From positions 1 to 52,420 of the forward strand of contig NZ_JAHEPS010000014.1 of assembly GCF_018596335.1 (NCBI RefSeq): DNA of 52,420 bases. The letters are read 5' to 3'. Made by a program: the position numbers and the translations under genes. Each line of letters begins with the position of its first letter. The first letter of the stretch is position 1. A model generated the notes under the pieces. It was not told the origin of the DNA, did no database searches, and worked only from the letters and a program-made list of their open reading frames with translations. This document shows positions 20,386 through 28,637 of the stretch, piece after piece. The stretch comes from Shewanella jiangmenensis (GTDB taxonomy: Bacteria > Pseudomonadota > Gammaproteobacteria > Enterobacterales > Shewanellaceae).

Positions 20386-21327
20386 TCAGTCGCTCAGACG
20401 TTCTGCTACCCTGAGCACCGAGCTGCGGGCTCTGGCATTACGTTCAATTTCTTCATCCGACGGCATCATCGCCTTGCCGATGGGCATCAGCGTGCGCGAT
20501 TTGTTCAGCTGTGCCTCGGTCACAGGCAAACCGTGGGGCACTTCCTCACCCTGGCTGTGACGGCGGATAAAGCGCTTCACAATCCTGTCTTCCAGTGAAT
20601 GGAAGCTGATAACCGACAGGCGCCCGGCGGGAGCCAGTACCTTTACCGCGCCCTCAAGAGCCTGATCGATTTGCTCAAGTTCGCTGTTGATATAAATGCG
20701 AATGGCCTGAAACACCCGGGTGGCCGGATGCTTATTGCGCTCTTTGCTTTTGGCAACGCGGGCGATGAGGTCAGCCAGTTCTTTGGTGCGGGTAAACGGA
20801 GTTTGCTCGCGGTCGGCGGCAATACAGCGGGCGATATGGCGGGCATTACGCTCTTCACCATAGGTTTTGAACACCCAGGCCATGTCTTCCACTTCGGCGC
20901 GGGCCAGCCACTGGGCAGCAGTTTCGCCCTGGGAGTTATCCATCCGCATATCGAGCGGACCGTCGCGCAAAAAGCTGAAGCCACGGTCGGCATCGTCGAG
21001 CTGTGGCGATGACACACCAAGATCCAGCAGCACGCCGTCTATCTTACCCACCAACCCCAGCTCGGTGACGTAATCGGCCAGCTGACCAAAACCACCGTGG
21101 ACGATTTGAAACCGGCTATCGGCCGCAAACTGCTCGGCAGCCTTAATGGCCTGAGGATCGCGATCGATGGCAATAAGGCGTCCATTGGGGCCAAGGCGGG
21201 ACAAGACCTCGCGCGAGTGGCCGCCACGGCCGAAGGTGCCGTCGATATAAATGCCGTCCGCACGAATGTTGAGACCATCGACAGTCTCTTTCAGCAGCAC
21301 GGACAAATGGGCGAATTCCTGGCTCAT
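20386..21327 (-). CDS. rsmH: 16S rRNA (cytosine-1402-N4) methyltransferase RsmH
   Basis: An AdoMet-dependent methyltransferase of C1402 in the ribosomal P site, formerly MraW. The protein is 313 residues. The SAM site is formed by DGTFGRGGHSREVL near the N-terminus, AIDRDPQA, and GVLLDLGVSSPQLDD. The family-specific ending SLEDRIVKRFIR is present. It is the second gene of the mra operon, 31 bases after mraZ. Confidence 0.98.
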   Translation of the reverse strand: MSQEFAHLSVLLKETVDGLNIRADGIYIDGTFGRGGHSREVLSRLGPNGRLIAIDRDPQAIKAAEQFAADSRFQIVHGGFGQLADYVTELGLVGKIDGVLLDLGVSSPQLDDADRGFSFLRDGPLDMRMDNSQGETAAQWLARAEVEDMAWVFKTYGEERNARHIARCIAADREQTPFTRTKELADLIARVAKSKERNKHPATRVFQAIRIYINSELEQIDQALEGAVKVLAPAGRLSVISFHSLEDRIVKRFIRRHSQGEEVPHGLPVTEAQLNKSRTLMPIGKAMMPSDEEIERNARARSSVLRVAERLSD

Positions 21328-21358
21328 TGCTCTCTTCTTATTTCCCTGGGTTCACTCA

Positions 21359-21817
21359 TCAGAGTGAAAAATCTGCAAGACGCTCGTTTGCCGCCAAATC
21401 CTCTGCGCGGATAATGTCCTGCGCATCCTGAATTTGAGCCTGCCAACGTTCTTCGTCCCACAGTTCAAATTTATTAAGTTGTCCCACCAGCATGGCCTTC
21501 TTATCCAAGTGGGCGTACTGGCGCAGTGGCGGCGGCAACAGCAATCGGCCGTTGGCATCCATATCCACTTCATGGGCATAACCGAGCAACATCCGCTTAA
21601 GCGCGCGCTCAGTGGGTTGGGTATCTGACAGTTTCAGCAGCTTAGCCTCAATCAGGCTCCACTCGGCCGCCGGGTAGATCAGCAAACAGCAGGATTGAAT
21701 ATCGACCGTGATAACAAGACGACCGGCGTGCTCAGACAACAAAGCATCACGGTATCGCGTCGGAACAGCGATCCGTCCTTTGGTATCCAAATTGATTGCA
21801 CTCGCGCCTCGAAACAC
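21359..21817 (-). CDS. mraZ: Transcriptional regulator MraZ
   Basis: A ring-forming AbrB-like DNA-binding protein that represses its own dcw operon. It is 152 residues when started at the GTG at 21817 (VFRGASAINLDTKGRIAVP), which matches the family N-terminus. The longer open frame adds 15 unlikely residues. Two MraZ repeats are visible: residues 1-50, and about 76-130 with GYAHEVDMDANGRLLLPP. Its predicted operator lies about 30 bases upstream. Confidence 0.96.
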   Translation of the reverse strand: MFRGASAINLDTKGRIAVPTRYRDALLSEHAGRLVITVDIQSCCLLIYPAAEWSLIEAKLLKLSDTQPTERALKRMLLGYAHEVDMDANGRLLLPPPLRQYAHLDKKAMLVGQLNKFELWDEERWQAQIQDAQDIIRAEDLAANERLADFSL

Positions 21818-21846
21818 TGTTTGATGGCCCCCATCGAAGTTGTTTG

Positions 21847-21871
21847 ATCCACAAAGATCCACAATTTCCCA
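21847..21871 (-). promoter_or_regulatory. MraZ operator: three 5-bp boxes at 10-bp spacing
   Basis: On the minus strand TGGGA, TGGAT and TGGAT occur at exact 10-base intervals, each separated by 5 bases (plus-strand positions 67-71, 57-61 and 47-51 of the 21800 block). This is the arrangement known for MraZ boxes (TGGGN with 5-base spacers) between the mra promoter and mraZ. Confidence 0.75.
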
Positions 21872-21880
21872 CGATTGCTA

Positions 21881-21910
21881 AGTGTAGGGACAGTGCGCAA
21901 CCTCTGTCAA
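21881..21910 (-). promoter_or_regulatory. mra (dcw) operon promoter
   Basis: On the minus strand a perfect -35 TTGACA (21905-21910), an 18-base spacer and -10 TACACT (21881-21886) lie just upstream of the MraZ boxes and 64 bases before the mraZ start. It should drive the mraZ-to-murC cluster. Confidence 0.75.
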
Positions 21911-22169
21911 GGGTGCAAAACAGCGATAAATCCAGACAGGAAGCGGCCTCGCGCCATGTTCCAAGAATGTTGTTCAAGTGGGAAAAAGTGGCTGCTTTTT
22001 GCTAAACGGTGGAAAAAACACACATTAAATAGCAGTCAAAAAACCAGTATCCGGCTGCGCCGGTGGGGCTTGGGCCCAATTTCCAGCCAAAAGGTGGATT
22101 TTGACCCTTGAATTGGTCGTTACAAATCTGTGAAGATGCGTGACACCTTCGACTGATCCAAGCAGAAAT

Positions 22170-22982
22170 ATGACTTCGATCACCCAAGTACGACGCCTGC
22201 ACCGGCTACTCGCCCCCATTATCGGGTTGCAACTCCTGCTCTGGAGTCTGAGCGGCGCCTATATGGTACTGACAAATATCAGCGATATTCATGGGGATTT
22301 TCTTATCAGCGAGCCACAGCTTGCGATTGAGATAGAGAAGGTAAGCTACTCATTTGCCGCCGTCGGCGCACAATTTCCGGACGCCACGCAAATCCGCCTC
22401 AAACAGACATCATCCGGCCCCGTGTATCTTTTGCGAAGCCAGGGTCGCCCCCTTGCCATATCGGCACGTACAGGTGAACCCTTACCCATACCGGACGAAG
22501 CTCAAATCCGTAGTTACGCAAAACTTGTATATACAAGTGACGATTCCATTATCTCGGTGACAAAGTTCGAGGACACAGCCCCCGCTGAAATCAATCCAAG
22601 GCTGCTGCCGCTGTGGCGGGTCGATTTTGATGCGCCGCTCGTGCCGAGCCTGTATTTTTCAGCCACCACGGGAGAGCTTGTCGGTAAGCGCCATCATGGC
22701 TGGCGCCTCTTTGACATCATGTGGATGTTGCACATCATGGATTACGATACGCGGGAAAACATTCACAACAACCTGCTGCGCATAGCCTCAGCGCTGGCCT
22801 TACTGCTCGCTCTCAGCGGCTCAGTGCTTGCCTGGCGCAGTATCAGGGCACCGCAGCCGCCAGGAAACGAGCGAGAGGAAGACGAACAGCAGGGAGTCAA
22901 GCAACAAAGAGCCGAGCAACAGGGAGACAGGAAACCGAGAGACAGGAAACCGAGAGACAGGCAACAGGGAGCCGAGCAATGA
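22170..22982 (+). CDS. PepSY-type two-helix membrane protein
   Basis: It resembles one half of a PepSY_TM protein. From the ATG at 22170 it has 270 residues. Helix 1 is at about 13-34, preceded by RRLHR. A periplasmic PepSY-like region (about 40-175) ends in SLYFSATTGELVGKRHHGW, followed by LHIMDY (H188), helix 2 at about 204-223 and a charged C-terminal tail (226-270). A GTG ten codons upstream is an alternative start. Charge pattern places both ends in the cytoplasm. The tail is encoded by a 15-base tandem repeat. The following gene is a paralogue starting in an ATGA overlap, so the two products probably work together. A role in heme- or iron-linked membrane electron transfer is inference. 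Confidence 0.8.
   Translation: MTSITQVRRLHRLLAPIIGLQLLLWSLSGAYMVLTNISDIHGDFLISEPQLAIEIEKVSYSFAAVGAQFPDATQIRLKQTSSGPVYLLRSQGRPLAISARTGEPLPIPDEAQIRSYAKLVYTSDDSIISVTKFEDTAPAEINPRLLPLWRVDFDAPLVPSLYFSATTGELVGKRHHGWRLFDIMWMLHIMDYDTRENIHNNLLRIASALALLLALSGSVLAWRSIRAPQPPGNEREEDEQQGVKQQRAEQQGDRKPRDRKPRDRQQGAEQ
22921..22980. repeat. 15-bp tandem repeat at the 3' end of the PepSY gene
   Basis: The unit GACAGGAAACCGAGA is repeated in tandem twice, with a partial third copy and related AGGGAGAC/AGGGAGCC flanks. It encodes the alternating DRKPR tail of the PepSY protein and ends at the overlapping start of the next gene. Copy number could vary between strains. Confidence 0.7.
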
Positions 22983-24004
22983 GCGCGCTGAAACTGCACC
23001 GCATTGTTGCCGCCGTGTGTGCGCTGCAGATGTTGCTCTGGTTAGGCTCTGGGCTCGCATTAAGCCTTATCAGCGAAGATTATCTGGATTCTGGCGCTTT
23101 TCGAACCGAGCGCACAGCCCCGAACTCTGATGCGGCAAAGCCAATTCCGCCCGGCGCGCTGCCGGGTGATGTGCTTGAAATCAAAATGGATTACCTGCTC
23201 GAGCGCCCCGTATATCGCCTTAAGCTGGCATCAGGTAACAGCAGCCTATGGGCCGACACCTTATCGCCACTGGTGCTAAGCGACGATGCGCTTAAGCAAA
23301 TTGCCGCCGCCAGCATCAGCGCGCCGCTTACTGACACTATAGACTATGTTGCCGGTGACAGCATCGGCTTTCCTGACATAGCGCGGGTCGCCCTGTTCAA
23401 GGCGCAAACCGCGCGGGACACCCGGGTGCTGCTCGATGCGGACAGTGGCGCAGTGCTTGCCCACAAAGACCAAGGCTCAGATCTGAAAGAGCTGCTGCTG
23501 ATGCTGCACTTTATGGATTACGCCCCCGGCAACGGTATCGGGTTCAATGCCTGGCCAATCCGACTCTTTGCACTACTGACCTTGATGATGGTGCTGTCGG
23601 GCCTTGTCTCCCTCTACCAGAAATGGCAAGCGGGCTATTTTCGACTTTCGAGCGGCAAATCAGCCACCACCGACCTGATAGTTGAAGATTGCCAGGGCCG
23701 CGAGCTTGGACGCTTTGCGCCAAGGGCCTCATTACTCGACACCATCAATGCCGATGGCGACAAACTGCCGACCCACTGCGGCGGCGGTGGCAGCTGCGGT
23801 ATGTGTGCGCTGATGTTTATCGAGAATCCCCCCACGCCTACGGCTGCCGATATCGACAAATTGGGGCAAAGGGTCGAGGCAGGAATGCGTCTTGCCTGCC
23901 AGCACGGTCACTGCGGCGGCAGGGTCAGGCTGATCAGCAAGGGGCAAGAACGTTTTTGGCAAAAACATGCACCAAGCGAACCCGCCTTTGATAAAAATGT
24001 CTAA
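22979..24004 (+). CDS. PepSY-type membrane protein fused to a [2Fe-2S] ferredoxin domain
   Basis: A 341-residue protein starting at the ATGA overlap with the previous gene. It has helix 1 at about 9-30 (preceded by LKLHR), a periplasmic segment (about 31-170), the motif LHFMDY (H177) and helix 2 at about 195-213. A soluble C-terminal domain (about 230-325) carries a plant-type [2Fe-2S] ligand set: C267, C273, C276 and C307. Two helices with a basic N-terminus put the ferredoxin domain in the cytoplasm. The helix-plus-LHxMDY layout is shared with the upstream protein, so the pair looks like a PepSY_TM protein split in two, with a redox domain added. Possible roles are a ferric or heme reductase or another membrane electron carrier. 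No substrate can be named. Confidence 0.8.
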   Translation: MSALKLHRIVAAVCALQMLLWLGSGLALSLISEDYLDSGAFRTERTAPNSDAAKPIPPGALPGDVLEIKMDYLLERPVYRLKLASGNSSLWADTLSPLVLSDDALKQIAAASISAPLTDTIDYVAGDSIGFPDIARVALFKAQTARDTRVLLDADSGAVLAHKDQGSDLKELLLMLHFMDYAPGNGIGFNAWPIRLFALLTLMMVLSGLVSLYQKWQAGYFRLSSGKSATTDLIVEDCQGRELGRFAPRASLLDTINADGDKLPTHCGGGGSCGMCALMFIENPPTPTAADIDKLGQRVEAGMRLACQHGHCGGRVRLISKGQERFWQKHAPSEPAFDKNV

Positions 24005-24072
24005 ATAATAGACACCTTATGCCGATATAAGAGATAGAAGGGTTAATCGGCAAGCAAAGGAGGCAGGTAATA

Positions 24073-24345
24073 ATGAGTGGACTCGACGCCATCTACGCCA
24101 TGTTGGCGCAACCGGTAAAGGTAACGCTGGAGCGTCGCCGCCGGGTAAAACAGCTCGACAATGACACGGCTATCGACAAAGACAGCCACGAGCCGCCGCA
24201 GTCGCAGCTTCCGCCCGATGCCAACCCTGCCCAGGCCAATACCGCACCAGCGGATGACAACCAGCGCCCACGTGAAAGCGTGAATAAACCCTTAGTTGAA
24301 CGCCGCTCCCGCCGCACCGGCAGAAACATCGACATTGAAGTGTAA
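24073..24345 (+). CDS. Small charged protein of unknown function
   Basis: A 90-residue protein with an excellent Shine-Dalgarno (AAAGGAGG, 24056-24063). It lies 68 bases after the PepSY-ferredoxin gene and probably belongs to the same unit. A short hydrophobic start (MSGLDAIYAMLAQPV) is followed by RRRR and a long polar, Pro/Gln/Asp-rich and probably disordered region, ending in another basic patch (ERRSRRTGR). No signal peptide, membrane helix or known domain is visible. It is probably cytoplasmic. Function is not recognised. Confidence 0.65.
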   Translation: MSGLDAIYAMLAQPVKVTLERRRRVKQLDNDTAIDKDSHEPPQSQLPPDANPAQANTAPADDNQRPRESVNKPLVERRSRRTGRNIDIEV

Positions 24346-24348
24346 AGC

Positions 24349-24371
24349 GGCCGCCTGACCTTAAGGCGGCC
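24349..24371. repeat. Stem-loop after the small charged protein
   Basis: The inverted repeat GGCCGCCT / AGGCGGCC with a 7-base loop starts three bases after the stop at 24345. No T-run follows, so it may be a weak terminator or an mRNA-protecting hairpin. Confidence 0.45.
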
Positions 24372-24424
24372 CACAGGGTTGATGGCAGGATGATTATTGC
24401 CATACGAAGTTTTGTTGGCTCAAG

Positions 24425-24438
24425 CTTGTATATACAAG
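24425..24438. promoter_or_regulatory. Perfect 14-bp palindrome CTTGTATATACAAG
   Basis: An intergenic copy of a palindrome that recurs in this window. The sequence resembles operators of GntR/HutC-type regulators (core TGTATATACA). It sits 80 bases after the small protein gene and 121 bases from the end of glpK, not in an obvious promoter. Confidence 0.5.
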
Positions 24439-24489
24439 TGTCACACTAAAGGCTTCAAAGCGGCCTTATCTTCCGCCTTTTGCATTGCC

Positions 24490-24525
24490 AGCCTTGCTTG
24501 CCTGCAAGGCGCGGCAAGCAAGGCT
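24490..24525. repeat. 13-bp perfect inverted repeat downstream of glpK
   Basis: AGCCTTGCTTGCC (24490-24502) and GGCAAGCAAGGCT (24513-24525) form a perfect stem with a 10-base loop, between the glpK stop and the palindrome at 24425. It has no T-run, so it may be a terminator of unusual form or a repeat element. Confidence 0.5.
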
Positions 24526-24558
24526 GCACAAGCAAAGCAGAAAAGGGCCGGCTAAGCC

Positions 24559-26067
24559 TCAGTCTGCGCTCAGACAACGCCTCACCGCCCGCTGCCAGCC
24601 GCCATAAAGCACAGCGCGCTCGCTATCATCCATCAGCGGCACAAAACGCCTGTCTATGACACTCTTGTGGCGGATTTCATCGACACAGCTCCAAAAGCCG
24701 GTGGCGAGGCCAGCAAGAAAGGCCGCTCCCAGCGCTGTCGTTTCAGTCAGTGCCGGGCGCAGCACCTCAACGCCTGAGATATCGGCCTGAAACTGCATCA
24801 AAAAGTCATTTGCTACCGCACCGCCATCCACCTTCAACTGCTTAAGGGCGACGCCGCTGTCTTTACTCATGGCATCAAGCAGGTCACGGCTTTGGTAAGC
24901 GATAGCCTCAAGCGCAGCGCGGATGATGTGATTGCGGTTAGCGCCGCGGGTGAGTCCAACGAGAGTGCCACGGGCATCCGGATCCCAATAGGGCGCGCCC
25001 AGGCCCACAAAGGCCGGCACCAGATACACGCCGTTGGTGTCGTCCACCTTGGAGGCAAAATACTCGGTGTCGCTGGCATCGCGGATTAGACCAAGCTCGT
25101 CCCTAAGCCATTGAATAGTGGCGCCGCCCATAAATACCGCGCCTTCCAGCGCGTAGCTTATCCCGCCATCGGCCCCAACAGCGATGGTGGTTAAGAGACC
25201 ATGCTCTGACTTAACCGCCTGCTCGCCTGTGTTCATCAGCAAAAAGCAGCCGGTGCCATAGGTGTTTTTGGCCATTCCGGGCTCGACGCACAGCTGACCA
25301 AACAGCGCCGCCTGCTGATCGCCCGCCATACCGGCAACCGGGATTTGTGTGCCTTCACCGGCAATTCGGGTGGTGCCATACACAGCCTGGGACGATTTAA
25401 CCCCGGGCAGCAGGCTGCGGGGGATGGTAAGCGCCTCAAGCAGCTCATCATCCCATTCACCGCTGTGGATGTTGTACATCAGGGTACGGGAGGCATTGGT
25501 GGGGTCGGTCACATGCACCTTGCCTTCAGTGAGCTTCCACACCAACCAGGTATCGACTGTGCCAAACAGCAGCTCGCCTGCGTCGGCCCGCTCACGCACG
25601 CCGGGAATATTATCGAGGATCCATTTGATTTTTGTGCCGGAAAAATAAGGGTCGAGCAGAAGGCCGGTTTTTTCGCGAAACAGCCCTTCTAGTCCCGCCG
25701 CTTTAAGGGATTCACAAATGGCCGCACTGCGACGACATTGCCACACAATGGCGTTATAAACCGGCTTGCCGGTTTCTTTATCCCAGATGATGGTGGTTTC
25801 GCGCTGATTGGTGATACCGATGGCGGCGACCTGCTCGGCATGAATACCGGCGCGGGCAAGTACCTCAATCAAGGTCGAGCTTTGTGAGGCCCAGATCTCC
25901 ATCGGATCGTGCTCGACCCAACCGCCCTGGGGATAAATCTGACTGAACTCGCGCTGCGACACAGCCACCAGATTGGCGTCGCGATCAAACACTATGGCAC
26001 GGGAACTGGTGGTACCCTGATCGAGTGCCACCACAAAGGCTTTAGGCTCAGCAGCAGGCTGACTCAT
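24559..26067 (-). CDS. glpK: Glycerol kinase GlpK
   Basis: It phosphorylates glycerol to glycerol 3-phosphate in the cytosol. The protein is 502 residues of the FGGY kinase family with the N-terminal phosphate loop VALDQGTTSSRAI, the central GYGTGCFLLMNTG-like sequence (here TYGTGCFLLMNTG) and the C-terminal KVDGGAVANDFLMQFQADI. AAAAGG precedes the ATG. No glpF, glpD or glpR gene is adjacent, so it stands alone in this region. Flanking regulation is not visible. Confidence 0.98.
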   Translation of the reverse strand: MSQPAAEPKAFVVALDQGTTSSRAIVFDRDANLVAVSQREFSQIYPQGGWVEHDPMEIWASQSSTLIEVLARAGIHAEQVAAIGITNQRETTIIWDKETGKPVYNAIVWQCRRSAAICESLKAAGLEGLFREKTGLLLDPYFSGTKIKWILDNIPGVRERADAGELLFGTVDTWLVWKLTEGKVHVTDPTNASRTLMYNIHSGEWDDELLEALTIPRSLLPGVKSSQAVYGTTRIAGEGTQIPVAGMAGDQQAALFGQLCVEPGMAKNTYGTGCFLLMNTGEQAVKSEHGLLTTIAVGADGGISYALEGAVFMGGATIQWLRDELGLIRDASDTEYFASKVDDTNGVYLVPAFVGLGAPYWDPDARGTLVGLTRGANRNHIIRAALEAIAYQSRDLLDAMSKDSGVALKQLKVDGGAVANDFLMQFQADISGVEVLRPALTETTALGAAFLAGLATGFWSCVDEIRHKSVIDRRFVPLMDDSERAVLYGGWQRAVRRCLSAD

Positions 26068-26125
26068 GGCAAAATCCTTTTAAAAACAGATATGCAGCGC
26101 TCAGGCATTGCCCGAGCAACTTTCC

Positions 26126-26653
26126 CTATTGGGCCTGCGGCGCGCCGGGCTGTTCCAATTGATTATCACGGGGCTCACAGCCATGGGCCGGGTAATACCA
26201 AATAGAAGAGATTTTTTTGTCGACCAGCTCATATACGCCGATGGAGCATTGGCTGCTCACTTCACCCTCGACCTGCCAGCTGACTTGCTCAAGGATACTG
26301 ACATAATTACCCGACACGGTCAGTGACAGGATATCGGCCTGCGCACCGGGCAGGGATTCAAAGTAATCCTGCAGCGCGGCGCCGAATTCGGCCTGGGTTT
26401 CGGCCTTAGTATCGACTTTCTGGCCCTTGATATGGTTCCAGTACACGTCCGGGTTGGTTTGAGACAGCATCTGGGCAATGTTTTTCTGATTGAATGCCGC
26501 CAGAAATTCCCGCACAACCGCCTCAGGGGCGTTGGCTTTGGCAACGCTGGCCTCGGGAGCGACCACGGGGGCGGAGGAAGAGATTTCAACCGGCGAGACC
26601 TGCGCAAAGGACGATGCGGCCAACAAGGCAGAAAGCAACAACAGGGGTTTCAT
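26126..26653 (-). CDS. Secreted SnoaL/NTF2-like protein
   Basis: It is 175 residues from MKPLLLLSALLAASSFAQ, a clear signal peptide with cleavage near residue 18. AGAGG precedes the ATG; the longer frame upstream of it is not plausible. After a Pro/Ala-rich linker there is a domain of about 110 residues that looks SnoaL/NTF2-like: AVVREFLAAFNQKNIAQMLS at its start and the strand pattern ending in YELVDKKISSIWYYP. Members of this fold range from isomerases to pure binding proteins, so no activity is assigned. It lies between glpK and fadL, downstream of the fadL terminator. Confidence 0.7.
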   Translation of the reverse strand: MKPLLLLSALLAASSFAQVSPVEISSSAPVVAPEASVAKANAPEAVVREFLAAFNQKNIAQMLSQTNPDVYWNHIKGQKVDTKAETQAEFGAALQDYFESLPGAQADILSLTVSGNYVSILEQVSWQVEGEVSSQCSIGVYELVDKKISSIWYYPAHGCEPRDNQLEQPGAPQAQ

Positions 26654-26758
26654 TTTGCACCTCTTATATTGTTCGGGCAGCCGGGCGCCATTAAAGGCGG
26701 CGAGGCAACCTGTGTTCATACATTGGTTGAACACTATACAAGAAACTGGCGATAGCAA

Positions 26759-26780
26759 AAGCCCCGCAATTGCGGGGCTT
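26759..26780 (-). terminator. Rho-independent terminator of fadL
   Basis: A perfect 22-base palindrome built from AAGCCCCGCAA and its complement lies 24 bases after the fadL stop. On the minus strand it is followed by TTTTGC. Confidence 0.85.
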
Positions 26781-26804
26781 GGCGAATTTACGCTTGGGTG
26801 CGGC

Positions 26805-28157
26805 TTACATCTTGTAGCTTAACTGCACACCAGCCAGCCACACGCTGCCACCGGCTTCACCGTTAAAGCTCACATGGGCAAGACCGGCAAGGTTTTGCTC
26901 TTCATCAATCGGCGCGTAACCATGGGCGCGGATGTAGGTCAGGCCAAAGTCCACCAGCAGATTTTCACTGGCGCGGTAACCGGCACCAACGCTGAACCAC
27001 AAACGATCTGAGTCAGGAATGGTGGTGGTGCGGAACTCATCTTCCACCGCAGTGCGGTCAACAGCAAAGCCGCTGCGCACAGTCCAGTCCTGATTCACAT
27101 TCCAGGTTGAACCAATGGCAAAGCGCCAGTTGTCTTTAAAGTTCTCTTCTTTCACCAGATCCGACTCGATACCGCCCACAGGCTTTGTGTCGCCTGGGAA
27201 GTAAGCCACCAGCTGGTCAAACACGCTCCACTGGGTCCAGTTGATACTGGCGTGCAGCGCCACATCGCTGCTCAGCTGATGGAAAGACGACAGCTCAGCA
27301 AAGGCTGGCAGCTCCAGCGGCATGTAGCCTTCGATATCCAGGTTCTGGCCACCGTTGTACAGCAGGCCAGAGGCCTTGCCAGACAGCTCCAGCTCTACGC
27401 CGCTGTGATAGGCCAGACCAAATCGATGGTTTTCAGTGGCCTGCCAGCTGCCGCCAACTTGCCAGCCGTAGCCAACATCATCGCCTTCCATGGTCTTGAG
27501 CACAGTGCCGGGAGCAGGCAGACGGGCAGAAATCTGCGGAGGCAGATTTGGATTGGCCTTGATGGCACCAACCCAGGCTGGGGTTGACGCGCCGATGCTG
27601 CCTTCACCGTACACCACGCGGGCACCGGCGCCCAGTGTCACGGCGTCGTTCAGGCGATAGGCGATATTGGGGTTGAACTCAACGGTGGTCACTGCGGTTT
27701 CACTGCCAAACAAAGAGGCAGCGTGGGTTGCAGGCAATTCGGTTGCCAGACCATAGTTGGAGTTGACCGCCAGACCCCAAGTCCAGTTGTCGTTGATTTG
27801 GCTTGAGTAATAGAAGTTAGGGATAAGCGCACTGTCGGCAACATCATAGGCGTCGGCGTTCAGCGTCACGCCCTGCGGACCAAGCACAGGTGAAGCAATG
27901 TGCACATCGCCGGTTACGTCCACTTCGGTGGCCACGTAGATCCCCCCGCCGGAAACCTGGCGGCCTTCAAGGTAGGAGAGCATCGCCGGGTTACGCGCTT
28001 GGGCGGAGGCGTTGTCAGCCATGGCCGCTTCACCGGCAAAGGCACGGCCAAGACCGGTGGCAGAATATTCGGCCAGCTGGAAGCCGGCGGCATTTACCTG
28101 AGTCGTGATCCCCAGAAGCGCCGCAGATACGGCAAAAGTCAGTGCTGTCTTTTTCAT
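26805..28157 (-). CDS. fadL: FadL-family outer membrane transport protein
   Basis: It is an outer-membrane beta-barrel for long-chain fatty acids or other hydrophobic compounds. The protein is 450 residues with signal peptide 1-23 (cleavage after VNA), the N-terminal hatch motif AGFQLAEYSATGLGRAFAGEAAMADNAS and the family signature NPAML (about residues 57-61). Alternating beta-strands follow, and it ends in the aromatic-containing YKM typical of barrel termini. It is monocistronic with its own terminator. The exact substrate is uncertain; fatty acids are the default for close homologues. Confidence 0.92.
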   Translation of the reverse strand: MKKTALTFAVSAALLGITTQVNAAGFQLAEYSATGLGRAFAGEAAMADNASAQARNPAMLSYLEGRQVSGGGIYVATEVDVTGDVHIASPVLGPQGVTLNADAYDVADSALIPNFYYSSQINDNWTWGLAVNSNYGLATELPATHAASLFGSETAVTTVEFNPNIAYRLNDAVTLGAGARVVYGEGSIGASTPAWVGAIKANPNLPPQISARLPAPGTVLKTMEGDDVGYGWQVGGSWQATENHRFGLAYHSGVELELSGKASGLLYNGGQNLDIEGYMPLELPAFAELSSFHQLSSDVALHASINWTQWSVFDQLVAYFPGDTKPVGGIESDLVKEENFKDNWRFAIGSTWNVNQDWTVRSGFAVDRTAVEDEFRTTTIPDSDRLWFSVGAGYRASENLLVDFGLTYIRAHGYAPIDEEQNLAGLAHVSFNGEAGGSVWLAGVQLSYKM

Positions 28158-28321
28158 TGTGAGTCTCTGTTATCTGTACTGGTTTGCTGTTCAGGGAATG
28201 CCAAACCTAGAGCATTCACTCAAAACAAATGCATGGCAGTGTATCCATGCAGAAGATCTTTGCAACCACAGCCACAAAAACAGCAGATTTCACTGGCACA
28301 TTACTATTCACACAGTCAGCA

Positions 28322-28337
28322 AATGACCAAGATCACA
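28322..28337 (-). promoter_or_regulatory. CRP-like site upstream of fadL
   Basis: The minus strand reads TGTGATCTTGGTCATT, matching the CRP consensus TGTGA-N6-TCACA with a perfect left half and three of five in the right half. It is centred about 170 bases upstream of the fadL start. No FadR or PsrA site was recognised. Confidence 0.4.
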
Positions 28338-28591
28338 GCTTTAAACACCAAGAAGAAACAGATTGATGCCATAAGGTTCGCCAGCTGACTGTCAAAACAG
28401 ACAACAAAACCAACCAACTCAATGTTTTTATTGCTTAATATTCATATAAAACAGAAAAACAACTGTTCACCAAAATCAGCAATCTGATTCAGAATAATTC
28501 ACTACTCCACATGGTAAAACCACTTCCTGACAGAGAGCGAGATATAAAATACCATTTAGAATCAGCAGGCTAATAAAATCAAACAACAAAG

Positions 28592-28637
28592 AAAAACGGC
28601 CACCCGCCCCCAATCAAGGTGCCGAATGACCGTTTTT
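28592..28637 (-). terminator. Terminator of the leuABCD operon
   Basis: On the minus strand AAAAACGGTCA and TGGCCGTTTTT pair with one G-U, and the right arm ends in a run of T. The hairpin lies 46 bases after the leuD stop. Confidence 0.75.

Noticed and set aside
22721..22978. An N-terminal extension of 86 codons for the PepSY-ferredoxin protein
   Set aside because: The extension lies in another frame of the upstream PepSY gene. The ATGA overlap at 22979 gives the LKLHR-helix start that matches the paralogue.
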